This document shows positions 8,742 through 17,900 of a stretch of 64,000 bases of DNA, in pieces. Source of the stretch: Woeseiaceae bacterium (GTDB taxonomy: Bacteria > Pseudomonadota > Gammaproteobacteria > Steroidobacterales > Woeseiaceae); assembly GCA_028280615.1 (NCBI GenBank), contig JANQLK010000015.1, forward strand, positions 1 through 64,000, in the 5' to 3' direction. Within the stretch, counting starts at the first letter, position 1; every line of letters begins with the position of its first letter. The notes under the pieces are model-generated. The model had not been told where the DNA came from. It saw only the letters and a program-made list of their open reading frames with translations, and searched no databases. Made by a program: the position numbers and the translations under genes.

Positions 8742-9361
8742 GCGACGCACCGCAGGACGTCGACGAGGGCTACATCAAGTACGACGCCGAGTGGCAGGTC
8801 GGCCCGCCGCCCGACGCCGCGCTCGTGGCCGATCTCGAGCGCTGGCGCGCGCCGCTCTACGAGGCCGGGCTGATCGGCTACGACGACGAGCTTCGCGTCG
8901 GCTTCGGCAACCTGAGCGCGCGCGCTCGCGAGGGCGGCCTGTTCGTCATTAGCGGCACCCAGACCGGCCATCTCGACACGACGTCGGGCGAACATTACGC
9001 GCTGGTCACCGACGTCGACCTGGACGCCAACCGCGTGAGCTCGGTGGGACCGGTCGCGGCGTCGTCCGAGGCCATGACGCACGCGGCGCTGTACGCCCTC
9101 GGCGTCAACATCGCGGCCGTCGTGCACGTGCACAGCCGCGCGCTGTGGGATCGTTACCGGGGCGTGCTGCCCACGACGGCCGAAGACGTCGCCTACGGCA
9201 CGCCCGGAATGGCTCGGGAATTCGGCAGGCTCTGGCGGCGGTCGGGCTTTCGCGAGTCCGGTATTGCCGTCATGGCCGGACACGCGGACGGTCTATTGAG
9301 TATCGGCGCGTCGCTCGAAGAGGCGGCCGGGCGCATGCTCAAGCTCAATTCAGCTCGCTGA
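8738..9361 (+). CDS. Class II aldolase/adducin family protein (probable methylthioribulose-1-phosphate step)
   Basis: 207 residues with a GTG start inside the end of mtnA. The class II aldolase zinc site is complete: E111 in SSEAMTH, H130 and H132 in VVHVHS, and H182 in AGHADGLLSIG. In the fuculose-aldolase family this can be an aldolase or the MtnB dehydratase. Because it is translationally coupled to mtnA, acting on methylthioribulose-1-phosphate is the simplest reading. The sequence differs enough from textbook MtnB that I do not assign the symbol; a DHAP-releasing aldolase shunt is an alternative. Confidence 0.85.
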   Translation: MSDAPQDVDEGYIKYDAEWQVGPPPDAALVADLERWRAPLYEAGLIGYDDELRVGFGNLSARAREGGLFVISGTQTGHLDTTSGEHYALVTDVDLDANRVSSVGPVAASSEAMTHAALYALGVNIAAVVHVHSRALWDRYRGVLPTTAEDVAYGTPGMAREFGRLWRRSGFRESGIAVMAGHADGLLSIGASLEEAAGRMLKLNSAR

Positions 9362-9731
9362 GCGGAATCCGCTCGAGTTCGAAGCGAAACAGGCGGCAGG
9401 TTTTTATGCCGCTTCTTTCCTCGTCGGGACCGAGCGGCACCCAGCTCGACGCGCGTATCGCGAGCCTTGCGGCTTTCTCGAACACGCGATGGGTGCTGTT
9501 GCGGACCGCGATGCGATACGGCCGCCCGCGCCGGTCGATGTCGAAACACACCTGGACCTCGCCCTCGACGCGCTCGCGGAGGGCTTTCTCGGGGTAGGTG
9601 GGCACGACCGTGTGTAACGGCGTCCGGTCGCTGTCCTCGTCGACATAGCGAATGACGGATGTACCTTCCTGCGCGCTGAGCCCGGCCGAAAGACTGAGCA
9701 GCACGAATGCGCTAAACGTCCTCATTCTCAT
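9345..9731 (-). CDS. TonB-family C-terminal domain protein
   Basis: 128 residues with a signal peptide (MRMRTFSAFVLLSLSAGLSA) and one TonB C-terminal domain: VVPTYPEKALRERVEGEVQVCFDIDRRGRPYRIAVRNSTH, with the YP and the G-x-V-x-V pattern of the family. It lacks the N-terminal transmembrane helix and the proline-rich linker of true TonB, so it is probably a periplasmic partner or orphan domain. The start lies inside the end of the TPR gene; ATG at 9725 is equally possible. The gene converges with the aldolase gene and their 3' ends overlap by 17 bases. Confidence 0.8.
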   Translation of the reverse strand: MRMRTFSAFVLLSLSAGLSAQEGTSVIRYVDEDSDRTPLHTVVPTYPEKALRERVEGEVQVCFDIDRRGRPYRIAVRNSTHRVFEKAARLAIRASSWVPLGPDEERSGIKTCRLFRFELERIPLSELN

Positions 9732-10242
9732 CGTCCGCAGGTGCGTCCTCGCGGCGGTCGTCGATCGTGATCGTCGGCGACACGGGCTCCGTGAGGTCCC
9801 GGAAGTAGGCCCGCACTTCCTTGATCTTGGAGGACCTCGGCGCAATGGCTTCACCGCGCTCCAGGTCCGCGCGCGCAAGCTCGTACTCGCCGAGCTCGGT
9901 TCTCGCCAGCGCCCGGTTGCTCAACGCCCGCCAGTTCTGGTCGTTCTCCTCGAGCGCCCGGTTGCAGAAGCCGATCGCCGTCTCGAACTGCCGCAGCATG
10001 ACGTAGCCCGCGCACAGGTTCGAATACGCCGCCTGCCGCTCGCGCGGTCCGCTGGCCTTCTCGAGCCCGATACGCGTCAGCCGGATGCCCGACTCGACCC
10101 GCCCGGCCAGGAGCGCGTCGGCACCGCTGGCAAGCTCGGGGTTTTTCGGACCGATCACGGTCTTCATATCTTCGTTTGTCCGCTCGCCGGCATGCGCAAG
10201 GCCGCAGGTGAGCAGCAGGCAGATCAGCAGGCGCGTGGTCAT
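9712..10242 (-). CDS. Secreted TPR-repeat protein
   Basis: 176 residues from an ATG preceded by GGAG. A signal peptide (MTTRLLICLLLTCGLAHA) is followed by about three tetratricopeptide repeats: ERQAAYSNLCAGYVMLRQFETAIGFCNRALE and NWRALSNRALARTELGEYELARADLERGEAI are clear TPR helices. It likely serves as a periplasmic protein-interaction module. The TonB-like gene begins within its last codons, so the two are translationally coupled and may act together. Confidence 0.85.
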   Translation of the reverse strand: MTTRLLICLLLTCGLAHAGERTNEDMKTVIGPKNPELASGADALLAGRVESGIRLTRIGLEKASGPRERQAAYSNLCAGYVMLRQFETAIGFCNRALEENDQNWRALSNRALARTELGEYELARADLERGEAIAPRSSKIKEVRAYFRDLTEPVSPTITIDDRREDAPADDENEDV

Positions 10243-10247
10243 GATCG

Positions 10248-11129
10248 CTACTCCAGGTGCTTCTCGAAGAATTGGACCGTGCGCGCCCACGCGAGTTCGG
10301 CCGCATCCTCGTCGTAGCGCGGGGTCGTGTCGTTGTGAAAACCATGGTTGGCGTCGGCGTACATGAATTCCTCGTAGTCGACCCTGGCCTCCCTGAGCGC
10401 GGCTTCGAATGCGGGCCAGCCCGCGTTGACGCGCTCGTCGAGGGCGCCGTGGTGAATCATCAGCGGTACGTCGATCCTCCGCGCGTCCTCGGCGGCCGGA
10501 TGACGGCCGTAGAACGCGACGGCCGCATCGAGGTCGTCCGAGTTCACGGCCAGGTACATCGACATGCCGCCGCCGAAACAGAAACCGACAGAACCCACCT
10601 TGCCGTCGCAGTCCGGGTGCCCGGCGAGAAAGTCGACGGCGGCCATGAAGTCGGCACGCATCTCGGCGCCGTCACGCTGCCGCTGCAGTGTGCGGCCCTC
10701 GTCATCGTTGCCCGGGTAGCCGCCGAGCGGGAACAGGGCATCCGGCGCGAACCCCAGGAAGCCGGCCTTTGCGAGTCGTCGGGTCACGTCTTCGATGTAC
10801 GGGTTCAGGCCGCGGTTCTCGTGAATCACGACCACGCCCGGCAGCTTGTGCCCGGCATCGGCGGGCCTTACGAAATAGCCGCGCATGACGCCCGCGCCGT
10901 CGGGCGAGGCATATTTCTTGTAGCTCGCCGAGATCGACGGATCGTCGGGATCCACCTGCCTCGCCCGCGCGTAGTCGGGGCTCAAGGACGCGAGTATCGC
11001 GGCGGCGGACGTTCCGGCCGTCGCGAACGCGGCCGCGCGATCGAGGAACTCGCGGCGCGTGAGCGCACCGTGGACATAGCCGTCGAAGAGTCGCAGGACT
11101 TCGGGTTCGTAGTCCGACGCGGTTTTCAT
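10248..11129 (-). CDS. Dienelactone hydrolase family protein (YghX type)
   Basis: 293 residues. The first 55 residues hold a twin-arginine-like TRREFLDRAAAF element followed by an alanine-rich stretch, as in YghX-type hydrolases, so export or membrane association is likely. The alpha/beta-hydrolase core shows VIHENRGLNPYI, the nucleophile C184 in GFCFGG, the acid D231 in GALDERVN and H262 in NHGFHN, a Cys-Asp-His triad typical of dienelactone hydrolases. The natural substrate is unknown. The gene lies five bases upstream of the TPR gene, in one probable operon. Confidence 0.9.
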   Translation of the reverse strand: MKTASDYEPEVLRLFDGYVHGALTRREFLDRAAAFATAGTSAAAILASLSPDYARARQVDPDDPSISASYKKYASPDGAGVMRGYFVRPADAGHKLPGVVVIHENRGLNPYIEDVTRRLAKAGFLGFAPDALFPLGGYPGNDDEGRTLQRQRDGAEMRADFMAAVDFLAGHPDCDGKVGSVGFCFGGGMSMYLAVNSDDLDAAVAFYGRHPAAEDARRIDVPLMIHHGALDERVNAGWPAFEAALREARVDYEEFMYADANHGFHNDTTPRYDEDAAELAWARTVQFFEKHLE

Positions 11130-11138
11130 GCGCCTACC

Positions 11139-11567
11139 TCATCCTGCAATGTACTGCTCGAGCTGTTCTATCGCGGCCTGCTGATCGGCGATGATCGCCT
11201 GCACGAGATCGCCGATCGAAACGACGCCAATCACCTTGTCACCGTCGACCACGGGCAGGTGGCGGAACTTGCGCTCGGTCATGGTCTGCATGCAGTCGTC
11301 GATCGTCGCTGACGGGGTCGTGGTCACGACGTCGGTTGTCATGATGTCGGCCACCGGGGTCGAATCGGACGCCCGCCCCTTCAGGATCACTTTGCGCGCA
11401 TAGTCGCGCTCCGACAGGATGCCGGCAAGCCGCTCCCCGTCGAGCACGATGAGCGAGCCGATTCCGACTTCGGCCATGAGCTTGATGGCGTCGAGAACCG
11501 ACTGGCCGGGATCGATCGAGACGACGCGGTTGCCCTTGGAATCGAGCAGGTGCTGGACGAGTTTCAT
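11139..11567 (-). CDS. CBS-domain pair protein
   Basis: 142 residues made of two CBS domains (about residues 8-63 and 75-135). The first contains AEVGIGSLIVLDGERLAGILSERDYARKV and the second MTERKFRHLPVVDGDKVIGVVSIGDLV, both standard CBS sheets. Stand-alone CBS pairs bind adenosine nucleotides (AMP, ATP, SAM) and regulate partner proteins. It lies nine bases upstream of the dienelactone hydrolase gene, in the same direction. No partner can be identified from the sequence. Confidence 0.93.
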   Translation of the reverse strand: MKLVQHLLDSKGNRVVSIDPGQSVLDAIKLMAEVGIGSLIVLDGERLAGILSERDYARKVILKGRASDSTPVADIMTTDVVTTTPSATIDDCMQTMTERKFRHLPVVDGDKVIGVVSIGDLVQAIIADQQAAIEQLEQYIAG

Positions 11568-11659
11568 GCGGCTACCCCCTTTCGAGCCTCGGTGCGCCGA
11601 TCGGGCACGGGGTGCCGGCGTCGGCGGTTTTCGACTCAGTGTAGCCCGGCAGCGCGCCT

Positions 11660-11690
11660 CCCGCCAGTCCGGCTGGCGGGATAATTTTTA
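11660..11690. terminator. GC hairpin followed by T-rich run
   Basis: CCCGCCAG (11660-11667) pairs with CTGGCGGG (11673-11680) over a five-base loop, followed on the plus strand by ATAATTTTTA. The arrangement would terminate plus-strand transcription, yet no plus-strand gene ends here; it may stop antisense transcription or form part of the promoter region of the minus-strand CBS gene. Confidence 0.5.
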
Positions 11691-11733
11691 CAATTCAATA
11701 ACTTAGACGACAAATATGCCGTCGGACAGGACG

Positions 11734-12447
11734 CTATCCGTCGGTTTCGACGCTTCCGGCGACGTTTTTGATGTTGACGCTGCCCGAACCGGCGTCTTCG
11801 ATCTTCAGGTTCTCCTGAACGTCGCTGACATTGATCGAGCCCGAGCCGTCATCAATCGTAACGCTGCCCGTGACACCGGCGACCGTGATACTGCCCGATC
11901 CGTCGATGATATCGACATCTCCGGTCACGTCTTCGGCGACGATGGAGCCCGAACCGTCGTCGATCTCGAGGCTTCCCACCGTGCGGATCTTGATCGAACC
12001 CGAACCGTCGTCGATGCGCACCGCGGCGCGAACGTTGTCAATGTTGATCGAGCCCGAGCCGTCGTCGACAGATAGCGCAAGATCCGACGGCATCCGGACG
12101 ACGAGCTGTACCCATGCCTCGCGGCCTCCGCGCCACATGCCGCCGTCGAAATCCGACACCAGGACGACCGTGTCTCCGCGGCGCTTGAGTTCGAGCGTCA
12201 GCCGTTTCTCGAGCAGCTCGCGGGCCTTGTCGTCGTTGCGGACGCCGTCGACGCCGATTGTGGCCATGACCTCGACCGAGTCCAGGCCGTCGACGCCCGT
12301 GACGGCGAGACTGCCCGCGCCGGCGTCGATCCTGAATTCACTCGCGCCGTTGACGGGTGTATTGAGTTCCCGTTCCTCGGTGTAGTCGGGCTCGCGGGCG
12401 CCGGCCAGGCTCACGGCGAACAGGCTCAAGATGATGATTGTGCGCAT
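11734..12447 (-). CDS. Secreted beta-solenoid repeat protein (DUF4097/GIN-like)
   Basis: 237 residues with a signal peptide (TIIILSLFAVSLAGA) and a good AAGGGG ribosome-binding site. Residues 129-224 hold six tandem units each centred on DGSGSI (one degenerate, AGSGSV), starting near positions 129, 147, 164, 182, 200 and 219, a period of 17-19 residues. This predicts a right-handed beta-helix in which each DDGSGS turn stacks on the next, as in adhesin-like DUF4097/DUF2807 head-domain proteins. The turn ladder of Asp/Gly/Ser could bind metal ions. The role is unknown; it is probably periplasmic or surface-exposed. Confidence 0.82.
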   Translation of the reverse strand: MRTIIILSLFAVSLAGAREPDYTEERELNTPVNGASEFRIDAGAGSLAVTGVDGLDSVEVMATIGVDGVRNDDKARELLEKRLTLELKRRGDTVVLVSDFDGGMWRGGREAWVQLVVRMPSDLALSVDDGSGSINIDNVRAAVRIDDGSGSIKIRTVGSLEIDDGSGSIVAEDVTGDVDIIDGSGSITVAGVTGSVTIDDGSGSINVSDVQENLKIEDAGSGSVNIKNVAGSVETDG

Positions 12448-12540
12448 GTTTTCCCCTTGTGTTTTCGCGCCGTCGCGCGTCGTGGCAGCTTACTTTCACA
12501 GTTTAGACGCCTGTCGGGGCCGAACGGTTGCAATCGTCGT

Positions 12541-13866
12541 CTAGCGTAGTGCCTCGAGCAGCGAAGCGGAATCCGCCCAGCGTCCTGCGACGAGGACGCC
12601 ATGCACGCGGCGGCTGTTGGCGATGTCCTCGAGCGGGTTGTCATCGAGCAGTGCGAGGTCTGCGATCTTGCCGACCTCGATCGTGCCCTTGTCGAGCTCG
12701 AGGAATCTCGCCGGCGCGACCGTGCCCGTGTACAGCGCGGCGTAGGGACTCAGCCCGGCCTCGACGAGAAACTCGAGCTCATGGTGCAGCGAGAAGCCCG
12801 GCACGTTGAAAACCTGCGGCGCGTCCGAGCCCAGCAGCAGCACGGCGCCGGCCAGGTGCAGCTCGCGGATCAGGCGGCGCCTGAGTTCGATCGCTCGCGC
12901 CGCAATCTCCGGGTCGAAGCCGCGCTCACCGATCGTCTGCTCCTTGGCCGTTACCCACTGCGTGACCGTCGCGGCGGGCATGTACTGCATCTCAGGCCGA
13001 CTGCCGTAATCGATCGGCGCGACGTCGTTGACGAGCTGCTCGAACAGCGACTCGGTCGGCACGTTCGCGACGCCGGACTCGACCGTGTCCCGGACGACCT
13101 CCGCGATTCGCGACTCGTCGGCCTGTCCGGCCAGCATGACGCCGAAAAAACCGCCGTAGCCACCCGAGCTGTCGGCGTTCGCCGGCGACAGCGCGGCCAT
13201 GTACCCGTCCAGGTGATCGATGGTCGCCATGCCCTTGTCGAGCGCCCCGGCAATGCCGACCGATGCGGGCACATGGCCCGCGAACGGAATGCCGAGGGCG
13301 TTGGCCGTGTCGGCAATGGCGTCGAACTCGTCGCGGCTCAAGCCCGGGTGGATCTTCAGGAAATCGTAGCCCGCAGCGTGCTGCGCCTCGACCATCCTTC
13401 TCGCCATATCCACGCCGGCCACGGAATTGCCGTTGAAAGAGGGGCCGGACGTGATCAGCTGCGGCCCCCGGACGCGGCCGGCTGCGATGTCCTCGCGAAG
13501 CGCAAGATGCGCGGGCCGGCCGAGCATGCCGCGCACCGTGGTGACGCCGTTGGCAAGGAACAGGTTGAACAAGCGCTCGAGCTCGTCGTCGCCGGTACCC
13601 GTGACGTGGCCGTGCATCTCGAAGAGCCCGGGCATCAGGTAGCGGTCGGTGCCGTCGACGACGTCGATGTCCTTGGGCACGGGCACATCGTCAACGTCAC
13701 CGATCGCGAGGATACGATCGTCCTCGACGAGCACGGTCTGCGATCGAAGCACGGTATCGCCGGTCATCGGGATCACGTGCACGTTGACGATCGCGAGCGA
13801 CGCCCCGGCCGCGGGCGTGACACCCGACAACGTCGAAAGGAGGATCAAAACAGCGCGCTTCAGCAT
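12541..13866 (-). CDS. Secreted amidohydrolase (imidazolonepropionase-like family)
   Basis: 441 residues with a signal peptide (LKRAVLILLSTLSGVTPAAGA) and a GGGAG ribosome-binding site. The metal-dependent amidohydrolase site is intact: H85-x-H87 in MHGHV, the carbamylated-lysine candidate K171 in LKIHPG, H198 in AGHVP, H218 in IDHLDGY and D348 in GSDAPQ. Such exported amidohydrolases often cleave dipeptides or prolyl bonds. The substrate is not predictable. The gene stands alone between the repeat-protein gene and the threonine dehydratase gene. Confidence 0.9.
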   Translation of the reverse strand: MLKRAVLILLSTLSGVTPAAGASLAIVNVHVIPMTGDTVLRSQTVLVEDDRILAIGDVDDVPVPKDIDVVDGTDRYLMPGLFEMHGHVTGTGDDELERLFNLFLANGVTTVRGMLGRPAHLALREDIAAGRVRGPQLITSGPSFNGNSVAGVDMARRMVEAQHAAGYDFLKIHPGLSRDEFDAIADTANALGIPFAGHVPASVGIAGALDKGMATIDHLDGYMAALSPANADSSGGYGGFFGVMLAGQADESRIAEVVRDTVESGVANVPTESLFEQLVNDVAPIDYGSRPEMQYMPAATVTQWVTAKEQTIGERGFDPEIAARAIELRRRLIRELHLAGAVLLLGSDAPQVFNVPGFSLHHELEFLVEAGLSPYAALYTGTVAPARFLELDKGTIEVGKIADLALLDDNPLEDIANSRRVHGVLVAGRWADSASLLEALR

Positions 13867-13965
13867 GAATGTCTCCCGAGTCTTTATTTAGAGGCGGTCA
13901 GACAGCTTGGAACCGTAGCCGCCGTCGCGGTTCCGTCGACTTGCCGCGGCGGGCGCGCGGCCCGA

Positions 13966-14910
13966 TTACGCGATCACCGTCCTGAGCGACTCGCGGCTCA
14001 AGTTCGCGCCGCAAATCAGCACCACGACGTTCTTTCCGGCGAGCGATTCGCCCGCGCGGCGCAGCGCGGCGACGGCTACGCCCGCTGCGCCCTCGATCAG
14101 CTGGTGTTCGGCATCCATGAAGTCGCGCATTGCGGCCGCGATCTCGTCTTCGTCGACGACCTCGAAGCGGTCGGTGACGGCTCGACAGACGTCGAACGTG
14201 ATCGCCCCGGCCTCGATGCCGCCGGCCGTGCCGTCGGACAGGGTCGGCGCGCTCGGCATGTCCACGATGTGGCCGGCCGCGACCGACCGCGCCATGACCG
14301 GCGAGTTTTGCGGCTGGCAGCCCACCACCTCGGGGCTGCCCGACTGCTTGAGTACGCTGCCGACACCACCGATCAGCCCGCCGCCGCCCACGGCGATAAA
14401 GACACTGTCGACACGCTCGAGCTGACGGACAATCTCGACGCCGCAGCTTCCCTGGCCGGCCATGACGGCGGGATCGTTGTACGGCGAAATGTAGGTCATG
14501 CCGTGCTCGGCCGCGTACTCGCGCGCATGCAGCTCGGTATCGAGGCCGTCCGAGCCGAAGAACTCGAGCTTGCCGCCGTAGGAACGGATCGCCTGGACCT
14601 TGGTCGACGCCGTCTGCTCGGGCACGAAGATGACGCCGTCGACGCCGAGCGACTGCATCGCGTAGGCCACGGCCGCGCCGTGATTGCCACTCGAGGCCGT
14701 CACGACGCCCGCGTCCCGCGTCTCGGGATCGAGCGTCAGGATACGGTTCATCGCGCCGCGCAGCTTGAAGGACCCCGTATGCTGCAGATTCTCGCGCTTG
14801 AAGTACACGTTGGCGCCGGTCCGCTCGCTGAAGATCGGCGAGCGGTCGAGCGGCGTCTCGCGCACGCGTCCGGCCAGCCGCTCGCTGGCTTCGCGGGCCG
14901 CGCGCGCCAC
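13966..14910 (-). CDS. Threonine/serine dehydratase (PLP-dependent, no regulatory domain)
   Basis: 314 residues of fold-type II PLP enzyme. The PLP lysine is in GSFKLRGA (K49), the phosphate/substrate loop is SSGNHG (73-78) and the glycine loop is GGGGLIGG. There is no C-terminal ACT domain, so this is the short catabolic or racemase-like type, distinct from the biosynthetic IlvA at 56.7 kb. The N terminus is uncertain: homology (PTPADVARAA) starts ten codons before the GTG at 14910, and the only upstream candidate before the in-frame TGA is a CTG at 14940. It follows tamB directly. Confidence 0.88.
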   Translation of the reverse strand: MARAAREASERLAGRVRETPLDRSPIFSERTGANVYFKRENLQHTGSFKLRGAMNRILTLDPETRDAGVVTASSGNHGAAVAYAMQSLGVDGVIFVPEQTASTKVQAIRSYGGKLEFFGSDGLDTELHAREYAAEHGMTYISPYNDPAVMAGQGSCGVEIVRQLERVDSVFIAVGGGGLIGGVGSVLKQSGSPEVVGCQPQNSPVMARSVAAGHIVDMPSAPTLSDGTAGGIEAGAITFDVCRAVTDRFEVVDEDEIAAAMRDFMDAEHQLIEGAAGVAVAALRRAGESLAGKNVVVLICGANLSRESLRTVIA

Positions 14911-14943
14911 GTCGGCCGGTGTGGGCTGTTCGAATGCCAGGGC

Positions 14944-17900
14944 TCAGCGCTCCAGTCGGTAGATGACGTCGACGCCCGACTCGCGCTGCCCCGAGGTCGC
15001 GCGAATGCCGAAACCGCCGTCCAGGTCGTAGCGCGCACTGATCACGTTGTCGCGCTCGAAAATACCGACACCGTAGCTGACATACAGCCGCGGCGCGATG
15101 TAGGTGCCGAAATCCACGGCGCCGACGCCCTGCTCGAGATCGAAATCGCTGCCCGTCACGAGCAGCGTCAGGGCCCGCTCCTCGGTCGTCCGCGGCACCG
15201 TGTAGGCCTCGATGGTCGGCCGTTCGAGCGCGCCCGCGACCAGCACGCCGGCCGTCTTGACCTGCGAGTTGCCGAAGATCTCCCGCTCGGCTCGCAGCCG
15301 GATGGTCGGGTTCGCGGCGCTGACGTCGGCGTAACGGATTCTGCCGTCGGTGACGGTCAGCGGCTGGCCGAAGGCCTGGATCTGGCCCTGGATATCGAAG
15401 CGACCGTTGGCCATCGGCACGGGCGCTCCGGACCAGGTGAACAAGGTCGTGCCCGTGACGCTCGCATTGGCGATCCCCAGGTCGACGTTCACGTCGTTGC
15501 CGAGCTCGACCTCGAGGCTACCGAGGATCCGCAGACCGGTCTGCGCGTCGCCGGCGTCGCGATCGGGGAGTTCGCCGTTGACGACCACGGCATCGGCGCT
15601 CTCGGTTTCACGGCTCGCGGGCAGCCTGGCCGGCGTGATCCGCGCGCGCGGTATGCCGAGGCGCCCGTCGATCGTCAGCGCGCCGTCGGCGTACGCGAGC
15701 CCCATGTCGAGATCGGCTATCGCGGTCACATCCTCGACGTCGATGAGCGTGAGGTTCTGGCCGGAGATGGCCACGTCAATGCCGTCGCCCCGCCGACTGG
15801 CGATGCGCCCGCGCCCTCTGCCGCTCGTGAACTCGCCCTCGATGTCGATGCTGCCGTCGTCCTCGAGGTGCCCGGTAAGCCGGACGTCGCTAAGCTTGAG
15901 ACCGACTCCGTCGTAGCGCAGGCCGCCGTCGCGCAGCGTGATCTCACCGCTCAGCTCGGGCGCATTCACCTTGCCGCCGATGTCGATACGACCGTTCATC
16001 GCGCCCGTGGCCTCGTCGATGAACGGCGACAGCGCCGCCAGAAGGCCGACGTCGTCGAGGTCCACGACCACGACGCCCTCAACGGCGCTGCCGAGCGGGC
16101 TCGAGACGTCGAGCACACCGAAAGATCCCGTGACGTTTCCGGTGCCCGGCATCGGCAGCTCGAGGCTGCCGTCCTTGAGGCGGCCGTCGACGATGTCGAA
16201 CGAGAGGCTGCTCTCCCCGGTCGTGAAACTCACGCCGCGGCGATCGGTACTCTCGATCAGCCCGGCGCTCGCGGTTATCCGTGCGCGGCCCGTCGGCCGT
16301 CCGCCCGGGGTCCGTTGCCATTCGAACTCGCCACCGAGGCGCTGCTCGAAATCGAAGCCCGTGTCGACGATCGCGTTGACCATCGTAAGCGGCATCGCCG
16401 TCATGACGGCCGAGATTGCCGTCTGCCCGCCCTCGCGCCATCCGAGCGCCGCGCACACCGAGGCGCCGCCCGGTTCGCGCAGGCACAGCCGCTCGATGAA
16501 CACGTGCTCGCGGGACAGGCGGATATCGGCCGGGTTGGCGAGTTCGACGGGCGGGTGCCCGGTGAAGGCGAACTCGAGGTCTTCGAGTTCGCCCACCCAG
16601 GCACGCGGCTCGGACCAGCTGTCCAGCGCGCCGCCGACATGCGCCGCGAAGCGCACACCCTCGTAGCCGACGTCGACTTCCAGGGTCTGCGTATCGGCAC
16701 TCACGTTGAGCTCGGCGCGCGGCTCGAGTATCTCGCGTCCGCCCAGGGAGACGGCGCTCGCGGCGAGCGCGAGGCGCGACCGCGTGCCCGCACCGGGTTC
16801 CAGGTCGTCGATGCGAAAATCCGCGATCTCGACGTCCCCGAACCGCAGCCGCTCGGCGGCCGCGGTCAGGTTGAGCCATGGCACGGCATCGTCCAGGCCC
16901 AGTCGCCCGGACGCCTGAACGCCGCCGGTGGCGCCGGCGAGGTAGTCGCCGAGCTCGCGGACGGTCGCCGAAAACGCGAGACCCGCCGGCGCCCGGGGGC
17001 TGCCGTTCAACGTCACTTCGTTGCCGCCGTGACGGACGAAAAGGTCGCGCGCGCGAACGACGCCGTCTTCGAGCAGCAGCCGGCCGTTCGCCGCGAGCGG
17101 CCGCCCGGCCAGCACGCCCGCAACGTCGGTAAGACGGGCGTCGACGGCGAGCGGCGACGCGCTGCCGGCGGCCTCGACCCTGCCGCTCAGGCGTCCCGGC
17201 AGCGTCGGCGCGAGCTGGTCGGTGCGCATGTCGTTCACTTCGAGGCTTGCCGACCACTTGGCCGCGCCGCGCCATGACACGGCGGCGTCGCCGCTGAGCT
17301 GTCCGCCGAACACGCGGGCCTCGCGCACGACGAGCTCGGCATCGTCACGACCGCCCTCGGCGTCGATGAGAATGCGATCGCGCGCCACACCGGGCGCGTC
17401 GAGCGTCACCTGCCCCGCGGCCCGCCAGCTGTCGAGACTACCCTCGAGCTCGAGCTTGCCCGTGGGGCTCCGGATGCCGTCCGTAGGCTCGTCGAGCGGC
17501 CAGGTGAGCTCGCGCCAGGCGACCGTGCCGCCGACGGTCGATCGGCCGACGTCGACATCGAGATCGCCCCGGACCTCGATCGCCGTACCGGCGACGGCGA
17601 AGCTCGCCGCGTCGATCGCGATCGCGCCGGGCGAGTAGTCGACACGCAGCGCTCCTTCGAGCGGAAAGCCCTCGGGCCAGGCATCGACGATGCGGCTCAG
17701 CTCGGCGCGATCGATCTCGATGCGGCCTCCGGCCCTGAGTCCGTCCGTCCATTCGAGGCTGCCGCTTGCCTCGAGCTCGAGGTCGTCGCTCGAGAGTGCG
17801 AGCCGCTCGACGTCGAGATCGTCCGGCGTCGCCCGGCCGTCGAATTCGACGCTCATGGGCGCGTAGCCCTCGAGCGCCGCACGACCCGCCGCGACGATGT

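Noticed and set aside
12601..17277. A 1558-codon plus-strand open frame opposite the amidohydrolase, threonine dehydratase and tamB genes
   Set aside because: Antisense to three genes with clear homology. It is arginine/histidine/alanine-rich without domains, as expected from GC-rich codon bias.
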